NCBI GenBank assembly: GCA_900095165.1 | Contig: LT606947.1 | Location: 992,001-1,056,000 of the forward strand | Direction of reading: 5' to 3' | From: Polynucleobacter necessarius | Lineage (GTDB): Bacteria; Pseudomonadota; Gammaproteobacteria; Burkholderiales; Burkholderiaceae | Length of the DNA: 64,000 bases | Shown: positions 52,585 through 60,503 of the stretch, one piece after another | How positions within the stretch are numbered: the first letter of the stretch is position 1 | Layout: the number at the start of each line of letters is the position of its first letter | Notes under the pieces: generated by a model | Databases searched by the model: none | The model's input: the letters and a program-made list of their open reading frames with translations, nothing else | What the model was told of the DNA's origin: nothing | Translations under genes and position numbers: made by a program

Positions 52585-53069
52585 GGGCGTATTCCAAAGG
52601 TCGTGTACACCGTCACGCGGTCTGCTATGCGGGCAAATTCTTTTCCAACGATGCGTGCGACGCGCTGACATGAGACAAATTCGTCAGTTCCCGCAACCGA
52701 CTTTCGAACTTGGTTTGGCAAGGTCTTTATCCTGCCATCCTGCGACACGATAAAACATCCCCGTTCCATTAGCACACCGAAAGCCTCAAGCGCAAATGGC
52801 AGCATGTCGCTGGTACGGTCGGCGAAACCGACCAGCAATTGAGGATTCATTTCGACGATCTTCAACAGGTAGCGGCGGGAATTCTCTGCGATCACTTGAC
52901 GAACGTCTTTCTGCAAACACAGCGGCAGCACCAGCAGTGCCAGAGAGAACGGCATGCCATCCGGATTCTCTTCCTCATAGCCCTGCAATGCCCTGAAAAG
53001 CACAAGGCCACAAAAGGCGGGATTGAAAAGGTTTCTGACTTCGAACGGCCGTTGATCCCATCGTTTCAT
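52581..53069 (-). CDS. ABC-3C system middle component
   Basis: A 162-residue protein between effector and ATPase genes. Such middle components are thought to connect the SMC-like ATPase with the effector (family knowledge from comparative genomics). The start MKRWDQRPFEVRNLFNPAFC, the helical FSLALLVLPLCLQKDVRQVI and the C-terminal TDEFVSCQRVARIVGKEFAR agree with the family I remember. It overlaps the ATPase start by four bases (ATGA). The frame is intact. Confidence 0.75.
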   Translation of the reverse strand: MKRWDQRPFEVRNLFNPAFCGLVLFRALQGYEEENPDGMPFSLALLVLPLCLQKDVRQVIAENSRRYLLKIVEMNPQLLVGFADRTSDMLPFALEAFGVLMERGCFIVSQDGRIKTLPNQVRKSVAGTDEFVSCQRVARIVGKEFARIADRVTVYTTFGIRP

Positions 53070-53116
53070 TCCGTTGCCCCCAAGACCTTACCGACACGAT
53101 CAAGGAAGCGAGGGTG

Positions 53117-54358
53117 CTAGTAAACTCTTGGAAGCGGCCGACTGTTGGCAAGGACATGAAATCCGCCACGCACCACGTAGGGTTCGGTCACACGCTCCCT
53201 GATGCGAAGCATGCTGTTGTTGCCACTCTCCAGGTCCGCCCAGCGATACAGCGCTTTTCCCGCTTCCAAAAGAACCTCGTCAGCGCTTTGCCCATCGAGT
53301 TCTTCGAACACCACGTCCCTGTAGCGGCTCCATTCATCGACAAGACGGTCTTCGTACTCTTCCATTTCTCCCGAAATCAGAAGGCTCTCACGAGTCCAGG
53401 AAGAACGCTGCTCGAAAGCCCGGTAGTAGTCCAAAATGGCGTTGCGTATGCGATTAGATGCAATACCAATTTCTCGCAATTGCACAACGAAGAGTCGAGA
53501 ATCATTGTCTGCGTCGATTTCTCGAGTTGGAAATTTCCCTATGAATGTGATCGAGAGGTTGTCTGATTTGTACTCCTCGGCGAATGCCGATAGCTTGTCG
53601 GAGATTTCATAGCCAAAGATCGCGTCAGTACGCTTTCCGACCAATAGATTAACGATAGTGTCATTCCACCAGCTTTCGAGACGCTCGAAGATGGCATCTC
53701 GGTTGTCGCGCCGGATGCTGCGCATGTGCTGGTCTTTAATAATTGAAGGAATATCCTCGATGCGAGGTCCACCATCAAAAATCACGATGCGAGAGAGAAA
53801 ATCTTCTTTCTCGTCATCATTGAGTTTATGGAACTCCTCAGCGATTAGACCGATGAGTTTCGACTCGCTCTTGGCAAGGACATCGGCTGTAATCTTCGTC
53901 AGCGATACAACCTCGTCACCTTCTGCATGCGGCTCAAACAGGAAACGCCGCAAGAATGAGGTATCCGCAACCACACCCGTCGAAAACAGAAAGAAGCGAA
54001 GGTTAGCTTCGCTACGTCCGTCACGGTTGTAACGCGAAAGCCAAATTCTTGCCGACTTCCAGAAGTCTATGGATAGATCCGACAGGCGATCACCGACTCT
54101 CTTGTGCTTGAGGGAAGCCAGAGTTTTGACATCATCCTTGTCGATGAAGTCAAGATCATCGTCTTTTTCAATCAGGATCGACGTACTCTCCGGTAATTGC
54201 AAAAGCTTTAACAGATCGAAGCGAGGCTGATAAATGTATCCCAAACCTTGCTCGCCTGCCGCGTATTTATCGATAGATGCCTTTTCCATATTCAAGTCTC
54301 TATGTCGATTTTGGACCGGTTTAACTGCCGAAAGCGCTGTCAAATCTGAAGTCTTCAT
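53117..54358 (-). CDS. ABC-3C effector, putative PD-(D/E)xK-like nuclease at the N-terminus
   Basis: A 413-residue protein, first gene of the three-gene operon. Around residues 38-90 it reads GLGYIYQPRFDLLKLL, ILIEKDDDLDF and DVKTLASLKHKR. This resembles the Cap4/DUF4297 nuclease pattern of YQ, then E..DD, then xK; likely metal or catalytic residues are Glu64, Asp66-68 and Lys84. The rest (residues about 120-413) is a mostly alpha-helical C-terminal domain matching the conserved part of ABC-3C proteins, ending RGGFHVLANSRPLPRVY. Start choice is uncertain: ATG at 54358 or at residue 24. The assignment as nuclease is inference. Confidence 0.7.
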   Translation of the reverse strand: MKTSDLTALSAVKPVQNRHRDLNMEKASIDKYAAGEQGLGYIYQPRFDLLKLLQLPESTSILIEKDDDLDFIDKDDVKTLASLKHKRVGDRLSDLSIDFWKSARIWLSRYNRDGRSEANLRFFLFSTGVVADTSFLRRFLFEPHAEGDEVVSLTKITADVLAKSESKLIGLIAEEFHKLNDDEKEDFLSRIVIFDGGPRIEDIPSIIKDQHMRSIRRDNRDAIFERLESWWNDTIVNLLVGKRTDAIFGYEISDKLSAFAEEYKSDNLSITFIGKFPTREIDADNDSRLFVVQLREIGIASNRIRNAILDYYRAFEQRSSWTRESLLISGEMEEYEDRLVDEWSRYRDVVFEELDGQSADEVLLEAGKALYRWADLESGNNSMLRIRERVTEPYVVRGGFHVLANSRPLPRVY

Positions 54359-54411
54359 TTAGGGCCTAGATTTGATCTGCAGCCACCAGAAATCGATAAC
54401 TCGAATTTTCT

Positions 54412-54450
54412 ATTATGGACTAACTTTTGACATAGTAACAAAAATTGTTA
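54412..54450 (-). promoter_or_regulatory. Promoter and palindrome ahead of the ABC-3C operon
   Basis: On the minus strand TTGTTA (54441-54436) and CATAAT (54417-54412) are 18 bases apart, a plausible promoter about 50 bases before the effector start. The -35 hexamer is one arm of a perfect inverted repeat TAACAA-AAA-TTGTTA (54436-54450), a candidate operator. On the opposite strand TTGACA-N16-TATAAC reads towards the recombinase pseudogene. Confidence 0.45.
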
Positions 54451-54453
54451 TAA

Positions 54454-56292
54454 CTACAGCTTACAACGATTGTTTCTCGTCGAAACCAAGATTTGTGGCT
54501 GCTCCCACCAAAGCGCAGGCGGATCCACTGCAAGATCAAACGGCGTCAAATGGTCCGGCAGCGCATCCTCCAGGATAGCCTCGACGATGTCCGGTGCCAG
54601 CGTTGTCAGGTTCACCATCCGGCTGACGTAGCTGTTGTCGACTCCCTCCAGTGCTGCAATTTCCGTCAGGTTCTTTACCTTGCCGGACTCCAGCATGGCC
54701 AGCCAACGGTGGCCCCTGGCCAGCGCCAGTTGCAGCGGTGTGGCCGCAACGTCCCAAGGCCTCAGCAGTTTTCCCGGCTGACCTGATTGCCCGTTGGGCA
54801 GCGTCATTTGTTTTCGCCCGCTGCGGCGCTTGATCTGAATCGGTACCGACAGCGTGATCCGGCCGTCGCTGGATTGAATCACTTCCGTGGTGCCAGTGGA
54901 TCTGATTTGAATCTCGCTCATGCCATGGCCTCCGCTTCCAATTCCGTGGCTGGCTCGGGCTGCAAGTTTCTTGTGATGCAACTCAAGCACCAGTCGCTGG
55001 ATACCCGTGGGATGCAGATCCATCGACATGTTGTTGGGCGATACATTCACCTGGCGAACCAGTAACCGCACAATCCGCATCTGCTCTGCAGGGAATAGTT
55101 GGTCCCATACATCGTCGAGTCGTTTCATGGCCACCGTGACGATGGCCTCGTCCAGGGTCGGATCGTATTTCTGGGCCTGCGGCAAAACATCTCTGACCAC
55201 ATCCGGCGAGCGCAAATGGCCGCGCAGTTGCTCCAGCACCGTCGACTCCAGTTCAGCCGCTGGCATGCGGGACAAGCCCGAAGCACCGGCATGCTCCTTG
55301 ATGTCGCGCTGGGGCACGTAGTAACGCTAGCGGCGACCGTTTTGTTTGGCAGTCTGAAATGGCGACATCGCTCGACCGTCGCTGCCAAAGACGATGCCTT
55401 TGAGCAGGTACTGCGTCTTGGCTCTGGTCGTGGTGGCCCGCACACGTCCATTGGCGCTAAGAATGGCGTGGGCATCATCCCAACAGGACTTCGTGATGAT
55501 CGGCGGGTGCTCCGCCTGATACCAAAGCTCCTTGTGGCGCAACTCGCCCAGGTAGGTGTGATTATTCAGAACCTTGTAAATCAGCCCCTTGTCGATCGGC
55601 TTGCCTTCTCGGACTCGACCGTCCTGAGTAGTCCAGGCTTTGGATGTCACACCGTCCAGCCGTAATTCCTTGACCAGTTTGGTGGTCGAGCCTAGTTCGA
55701 CAAAGCGCTGAAAGATGTGTGCAATCGTCTTGGCTTCGGTCTCATTGGAAATCAGACGTCGGTTGGCAACGTCATAGCCAATCGGGGGGATGCCGCCCAT
55801 TCACATTCCCTTGCGTTTGCTGGCTGCAATCTTGTCCCTGATGCGCTCGCCAGTCACCTTGCGCTCGAACTGAGCAAAGGAAAGCAGCACGTTGAGCATC
55901 AAGCGGCCCATGCTGGTGGTCGTGTTGAATTGCTGGGTGACCGATACAAAGGACACGCCTTATCGCTCAAAGACTTCGACCATCTTGGAAAAGTCAGCCA
56001 GGCTGCGGGTCAGCCGGTCGATCTTGTAGATCACGATCACATCAATTTTTCCGATCTCGATGTCGGCCATCAGTCGCTTGAGTGCGGGCCGCTCCATGTT
56101 GCCGCCGGAGAAAGCCGGGTCGTCATAGTCGTCGGCCACAGCGATCCAGCCCTCGGCGCGCTGGCTGGCGATGTAGGCATGCCCGGCGTCGCGCTGGGCA
56201 TCAATCAAGTTATATTCCTGGTCCAGTCCTTCTTCGCTGGACTTGCGCGTGTAAACCGCGCAGCGCATGCGGCGTTTCAATACTTCGCTCAT
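54454..56292 (-). pseudogene. Large serine recombinase pseudogene with three in-frame stop codons
   Basis: A resolvase/invertase-type site-specific recombinase of about 612 residues. The start MSEVLKRRMRCAVYTRKSSE carries the catalytic serine region, followed by IVIYKIDRLTRSLADF. Then TAA at about 55960 (probably Lys in ER-K-GVSFVSVTQ), TGA at about 55801 (Trp in KRKGM-W-MGGIPPIGYD) and TAG at 55327-55329 (Tyr in GRR-Y-RYYVPQRD) interrupt one and the same frame. All other codons read through: the recombinase domain GKPIDKGLIYKVLNNHTYLG and the C-terminal DPPALWWEQPQILV. There are no frameshifts. It overlaps the DUF2924 gene by four bases (ATGA). Confidence 0.9.
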
Positions 56293-56801
56293 TTGGAGCC
56301 ACCTTTCTTGGCGGAGGTTTTGGCGGCGTAGTCCTTGAGTCCAAAAAAGACTGGCCCGGACCAGCGGCTGCTGGTGATCTCTCACGCAATCATCGAAAGG
56401 CTGCGGTAAGGGCGACCTTCAAATTCGTACTGGTTGTCGGCCGTGGCGATCACCTGGTACACCTTGCCGTTGTACTCGCGGGTAAACAGTGTGCCGGGCG
56501 TGGAGTGGAAATCCCGGTCGCGCTTTCTGAGCTTGCCGGTGGCAATCAGCGAGGCGATCTTCTTGTTGTTGCGATCCAGCAGCCCCGGGTCGACCTTGCG
56601 GAATTCGACCTCCTGAAGTTTGTAGGCAAGCTGGCGCTCCAGAAACTGCCGGTTGTGGGTCGGTGTCTCGCCGCCAAACAGCTTTCGCCACAGGGCTTTG
56701 ATTTCGGGAAATGGCAGGCTGTGCAGTTCATGCACCTGGGACGCCGCAGTTCGGGCTGGGGTCGCGAGCGTTTTGCTGGTTTTCATGTGGACCTCGTTCA
56801 T
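56289..56801 (-). pseudogene. DUF2924 protein pseudogene (nonsense codon)
   Basis: Partner of phage-type serine recombinases, function unknown. The frame from 56801 reads LHSLPFPEIKALWRKLFGGE, RQFLERQLAYKLQEVEFRK and FTREYNGKVYQVIATADNQY. A TGA at 56382-56384, probably CGA (Arg), follows RSLSMIA. Reading on gives EITSSRWSGPVFFGLKDY and a natural stop at 56289-56291 that overlaps the recombinase ATG. The lost 30 residues are a conserved end of the family, so the product may be impaired rather than absent. Confidence 0.8.
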
Positions 56802-57007
56802 TTGTTGATGAGGTCTGTATGAACGCTCTGGTCACCAGAGAAGCCAAGTAAAACTTTGCGCTCAGTGGCACGCATCTGACGCTCGGTCTGGTTTGATTGG
56901 CGCAGCCGGACCAAGCCCTTTGCGAGGATGGCGGCGATCTCCAGGCGACGCTGCTCTGGGGTCATGCGCTCAGGCGAGAGGTGGTTGATGGTGTTTTGTA
57001 GGCTCAT
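56798..57007 (-). CDS. Small hypothetical protein upstream of DUF2924
   Basis: A 69-residue protein whose stop overlaps the DUF2924 start by four bases (ATGA), so the three genes form one coupled set. The middle, ERMTPEQRRLEIAAILAKGL, followed by a basic stretch, is a recurring small partner of DUF2924 and serine recombinases in Burkholderiales elements as far as I recall. An AAGGAA ribosome binding site is nine bases upstream. No function is proposed. Confidence 0.7.
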   Translation of the reverse strand: MSLQNTINHLSPERMTPEQRRLEIAAILAKGLVRLRQSNQTERQMRATERKVLLGFSGDQSVHTDLINK

Positions 57008-57134
57008 TGACTAGCGTTCCTTGTTGACAAACTTGTGTAACCAAAATTGTCTGCAAGGGCTGCTTTTAAAGCTACCAGGGAGTTGCGGGCCGGTGTGGGT
57101 TGGTTCTGGTTGCTGCGGGTTAAAACTAAAAATC

Positions 57135-57163
57135 ATTGTAAAAATGACTTTTGCGATTGAAAA
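57135..57163 (-). promoter_or_regulatory. Candidate promoter of the recombinase module
   Basis: On the minus strand TTTTCA (57163-57158) and TACAAT (57140-57135) are 17 bases apart. It is back-to-back with the promoter of the LexA-like gene, the two -35 boxes being only ten bases apart. The leader to the start at 57007 would be about 120 bases. Confidence 0.35.
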
Positions 57164-57173
57164 CACAAAATTG

Positions 57174-57202
57174 TTGCAAAGTGAACGAACGTTCACTACA
57201 AT
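57174..57202 (+). promoter_or_regulatory. Promoter of the LexA-like operon with an operator in its spacer
   Basis: TTGCAA (57174-57179) and TACAAT (57197-57202) are separated by exactly 17 bases. The spacer contains the inverted repeat GTGAACG-AA-CGTTCAC (57181-57196), which includes GAAC-N4-GTTC, the layout of a classical LexA box of Gram-positive type. A repressor bound here would block RNA polymerase. The adjoining gene codes for a LexA-like repressor, so autoregulation is likely. Confidence 0.7.
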
Positions 57203-57274
57203 GATTCTGCGAAGAAAATAACCAACGATCTCGAACACCTGGTCACCCTGCAGGACTATTACGCCCAGCACCGG

Positions 57275-57796
57275 GTGTTGCCCTCGTACACCCGGCTGAT
57301 GTCGCTTTTGGGGTTCGCCTCCAAGTCCGGCATCAAAAAGGTGCTGGAGCGGCTGGAGGCTGCGGGCATGCTGGAGCGCACCTCGGATGGCGACTGGTCC
57401 CCGACCGATCGCTTCTTTGACCGCTCAATTGCCAACCTGCCGGTTGCCGCTGGTATGCCCCTACCAACAGCCGACGAGGGTGGCGAGCAGATGACGCTGG
57501 ACCGCTTTTTGATTGCCCGGCCCGCCAACACGGTGCTGGTGCGGGTCAAAGGCGACTCAATGATCAATGCCGGGATCCACAGCGGGGATCTGGCTGTGGT
57601 CGAGCGGCGCAGTCAAGCTGAACCAGGTGAAGTAGTGGTTACGGTCGTTGATGATGAATTCACACTCAAAACACTTGGACGAGACAAAGACGGATTTCAC
57701 CTGATTCCCGCCAACCCGGATTTCCCCAGCATTCGGCCCAGCGGCAAACTTGAGATTTTTGGGGTTTTGGTTGGCCTTGTGCGCAAATACATATGA
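57275..57796 (+). CDS. LexA-like S24-family repressor
   Basis: A self-cleaving repressor. A shortened winged-helix part (RLMSLLGFASKSGIKKVLER) is followed by the peptidase domain with catalytic serine in RVKGDSMINAGIHSGDLAVV and lysine in DDEFTLKTLGRD, ending GVLVGLVRKYI. It is 173 residues from the GTG at 57275. The frame is open about 25 codons further upstream (TNDLEHLVTLQDYYAQHR) without ATG, GTG or TTG, so the real start may be a non-standard codon or lie beyond a small frameshift. No ribosome binding site was clear. It heads a three-gene operon. Confidence 0.85.
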   Translation: MLPSYTRLMSLLGFASKSGIKKVLERLEAAGMLERTSDGDWSPTDRFFDRSIANLPVAAGMPLPTADEGGEQMTLDRFLIARPANTVLVRVKGDSMINAGIHSGDLAVVERRSQAEPGEVVVTVVDDEFTLKTLGRDKDGFHLIPANPDFPSIRPSGKLEIFGVLVGLVRKYI

Positions 57797-57808
57797 GGCA
57801 AACCAACA

Positions 57809-59050
57809 ATGAAAATATTCAACCCTGCACATTTCCTGCGTCACATTTCGATGCCAACCCTGCGCGAATTCACCGACGCGCATCCCCTGGGCCAGAGCCT
57901 GGCTATTGACTGGAGCCTGGCGCAGGAACTGCTGCCCACCGTAGTCAATGACGCAGTTGCGTTGCTTGACGCAACTATGCAGGGTGCAGAGATAACGCAA
58001 GCCGAGCGCGAGTCGGTTGAATACAAGTTGCACCTCTGGCACGACGACTTGCGCCGCGCACACCTGATGTTCAACGATCTCTCCATCCAAGAGTTTCAGA
58101 CCTCATGCGCTGGTGATCGCGAGGTGCAGGAGGCATTTGCCAGCCGAGATGCCCGCGAGCAGTCGCTGTGGATGCTGACCTTTAGAGACACTACGTTTCG
58201 CAACGCAGAAATGCACATCGCCTTTCAGGCCAAGTCCAATGGAAAGTACTGGAAAAAGCACCGCATTCAACCAGGCCTTGACCCAATGCAAGACCGCAGC
58301 AAACTCGATGCCTTTTGCCACAAAGTGGCCAAGTTTTATAAAAGCGTGGGCGGAGGCGACGGCACCCACATTGAGGTCAGCAAACGAGCCGCCGACGGGA
58401 GCGTGCAACTGACCATCTACATCAAAAGCCCCGTCACGGCGATCGCACATTTTTCCGAGAATAGTTTCAAGCGCATCAACACCCGAATCGCGCTGGAGAC
58501 TGCGTTGGTGTACCAGTCGTCGACCGGCTTCATTGAAACCGTAGTTAAGAGTGGTGCCAAGAATCATGGCGCGGTGCTTGAGCTCTTTGGCAAGCATGTG
58601 GTGGAGACCGCTATCAAGCCTGAAGAAATTGAGAAGACACGCTACAAGCTCAATGCCTTGCGCGACGGCATGATGGAGCCGTTTGAGGACTGGTCAACCT
58701 ACGGCATTGAGAAAGTTCGCCTGCGCCGTGCACGCTTCACGCCCATGGGACGCACCGGTATCTCGTTTCAGGTGGAAGCACCATCGGCCAAAGACCAGGA
58801 CGATGCGATCCGGCTGGCGCTGACGGAACTCAAAGTGCATCACTCCTTCGAGTCGGAATACAACATGAGCAGTGCCTCGGTCATCGTCTACACACTGGCT
58901 ACCGAAAGCCGAAAGGCCGGACACTTTAGCTTTGACATCTCCGCCACGGGATCTTCGACCATCAAAAACCTGGCTGACAAAAATCAGCCCACGGCACTGG
59001 CCGTCCTGCGTTCGCTGAACGTGATCGAAGCAGAAGAGGTTGCGACGTGA
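57809..59050 (+). CDS. Unrecognised 413-residue protein, second gene of the LexA-like operon
   Basis: It starts 13 bases after the repressor gene, so the two share a transcript. The protein is soluble, with no transmembrane segment and no signal peptide. The first half is mostly helical and acidic (NDAVALLDATMQ, LHLWHDDLRRAHLMFNDL). The middle has KVAKFYKSVGGGDGTHIEVS and a strand-rich part with RRARFTPMGRTGISFQVEAP. The last 50 residues end STIKNLADKNQPTALAVLRS. I recognise no domain or catalytic motif. The stop overlaps the next gene's GTG as GTGA. Confidence 0.75.
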   Translation: MKIFNPAHFLRHISMPTLREFTDAHPLGQSLAIDWSLAQELLPTVVNDAVALLDATMQGAEITQAERESVEYKLHLWHDDLRRAHLMFNDLSIQEFQTSCAGDREVQEAFASRDAREQSLWMLTFRDTTFRNAEMHIAFQAKSNGKYWKKHRIQPGLDPMQDRSKLDAFCHKVAKFYKSVGGGDGTHIEVSKRAADGSVQLTIYIKSPVTAIAHFSENSFKRINTRIALETALVYQSSTGFIETVVKSGAKNHGAVLELFGKHVVETAIKPEEIEKTRYKLNALRDGMMEPFEDWSTYGIEKVRLRRARFTPMGRTGISFQVEAPSAKDQDDAIRLALTELKVHHSFESEYNMSSASVIVYTLATESRKAGHFSFDISATGSSTIKNLADKNQPTALAVLRSLNVIEAEEVAT

Positions 59051-60012
59051 GTCTTGCACAAATCAGTGCCACCAGCGTGCTGTGCCAACTCCTTGAGCGA
59101 GAAAAGCCCGAGATCAACGGCATGACACTGTTGGGGGGTGAATATGGAAACGCCGGACGTGATTTGTTGCGTGAACGATTGCTCGTGGTTGGCGCGTCGC
59201 TCTCGCACGTGACTTGCCCTGAGTGTGGTGTGGAGCTGGCACGTGTCGTTCGTGATCTTACCCATGAAAACATACTGCTCTACTGCGATGAATGCGGTGA
59301 AGTCAGCAGCCCAAGATCATTGCAGGAAACCTACAAGGTGAGCCTGTCCAAGCTCATCGACCGGCTGATGCTTGGGCTGGGAACGCAGCCCAGCGTCAAG
59401 AAAGAAGTTGCCACCGAACTGGCTTGGCGCATTGGCGTCACCGAGCCTGCGCGTGGCAAGCCGCTGACCTGGTATTTTGCTCGCCATCTGCATGACCACA
59501 GGGTGGCGCAGCGGATGGTGGAAACCATCCGACAAGACCAGGCGCACAAGTCTGCAAAGGTCCTCACCAGCGGCGCGTTGCCACTGCCCGAGGGCTCTTC
59601 TCTGATGGGTTTTGATGTGGTTCACCTCAGTGATGTTGCGCGCATCTCGCAAAGCAAGTTTGAGTTCTTCAGTGACCGTGTAACCGTGCCCGTTGCAGCT
59701 GCAGTTGAAGACACGCAGTTTCAAACCACGCTGCGTCTGGTGCGCACGCAGGGCAAGGCGTGCGTGGACGGCATCGACTATGCGCTTGAGCCACGGCAGA
59801 GGGATTTATTGCTGGCACTGATTGACGCCCGGCACCATGAACTGGAAAACGCACAACTGCGTGCGGCATGCGGATCGCAAGCCAATTCGTTTTCTCCCAC
59901 CAAGGTGTTCGATCGCAATCCGGTGGTCTACAAACGATTCATCAAGTATCAGTCCGGTGACGGCGTTTACGTCTTGCAAATACCGGAGGAAGACCGTGAC
60001 TGGCTGACCTGA
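59047..60012 (+). CDS. Unrecognised 321-residue zinc-ribbon protein, third gene of the LexA-like operon
   Basis: The GTG start at 59047 overlaps the stop of the upstream gene, so translation is coupled. Residues about 55-90 form a zinc ribbon: CPECGVELARVV and YCDECGEVSSPR. The middle is helical (LSKLIDRLMLGLGTQPSVKK). The end has a winged-helix-like stretch (LRAACGSQANSFSPTKVFDR, VYKRFIKYQSGDGVYVLQIP) reminiscent of DNA-binding response domains. The zinc ribbon and that end suggest nucleic-acid binding, but no function can be given. A terminator follows 85 bases later. Confidence 0.75.
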   Translation: MSLAQISATSVLCQLLEREKPEINGMTLLGGEYGNAGRDLLRERLLVVGASLSHVTCPECGVELARVVRDLTHENILLYCDECGEVSSPRSLQETYKVSLSKLIDRLMLGLGTQPSVKKEVATELAWRIGVTEPARGKPLTWYFARHLHDHRVAQRMVETIRQDQAHKSAKVLTSGALPLPEGSSLMGFDVVHLSDVARISQSKFEFFSDRVTVPVAAAVEDTQFQTTLRLVRTQGKACVDGIDYALEPRQRDLLLALIDARHHELENAQLRAACGSQANSFSPTKVFDRNPVVYKRFIKYQSGDGVYVLQIPEEDRDWLT

Positions 60013-60096
60013 GTCACTGGGCTGATTCGCTTACCTGATTCACTGCAAACCTCTCAAGCCTAAGCTTTAACCTGCACCAGCCTGCAGGTCCATCTC

Positions 60097-60132
60097 AAAC
60101 CCGGCGCTCGCCCGTACGAGTCCGGGTTTTTT
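60097..60132 (+). terminator. Terminator of the LexA-like operon
   Basis: AAACCCGG and CCGGGTTT pair across a 17-base loop and are followed by a T tract. It is 85 bases after the stop of the zinc-ribbon gene. A smaller inverted repeat CCTGCA-N6-TGCAGG lies just upstream at 60071-60088. Confidence 0.8.
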
Positions 60133-60284
60133 GCATTTTGTCAGCACGAAACGCATTTGAAGAATGCATCTGTGGAATCTGAGTAATGGTTTGAGGAATC
60201 CCGATTGTTGAAATTCATCTCACTGGTTAGCGAAGCAAACGAGCTTCAAAAAACCAGCGTTTTTTCAACACCAAGGAGATTCAA

Positions 60285-60503
60285 TTGCAATCCGCAGAAA
60301 AGGTCAAACACCTCAACCAAACCCAATTAACAGAACGCTGGGACGTCGCTGAAGCGACGCTAGAGAGATGGCGCAGCGACGGCATCGGCCCGGTCTTCAT
60401 GAAGATCCAGGGCCGCGTGCTGTACCGCGCCGAAGACATCGAAGCTTTCGAGTCCGACAGCTTGCGCCAAAGCACCTCCAGTGCAGTAGGAGGTGCAGCA
60501 TGA
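60285..60503 (+). CDS. Small helix-turn-helix protein (excisionase/AlpA-like)
   Basis: A 72-residue DNA-binding protein starting at a TTG at 60285 with AAGGAG six bases upstream. The HTH reads LTERWDVAEATLERWRSDGI, then GPVFMKIQGRVLYRAEDIEA, the pattern of MerR-like excisionase domains. It starts the downstream DNA-metabolism operon, so it may regulate it or act as a recombination directionality factor. The stop overlaps the next ATG as ATGA. Confidence 0.8.
   Translation: MQSAEKVKHLNQTQLTERWDVAEATLERWRSDGIGPVFMKIQGRVLYRAEDIEAFESDSLRQSTSSAVGGAA

Noticed and set aside
54454..56801. Stop-codon readthrough or genetic-code change in the recombinase module
   Set aside because: All three stop codons occur in one frame and each is used as a normal stop elsewhere in the window, so decay is simpler.
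56082..56822. 246-codon plus-strand frame opposite the recombinase and DUF2924 genes
   Set aside because: It is the shadow of GC-rich coding sequence on the other strand, without start signals or recognisable domains.
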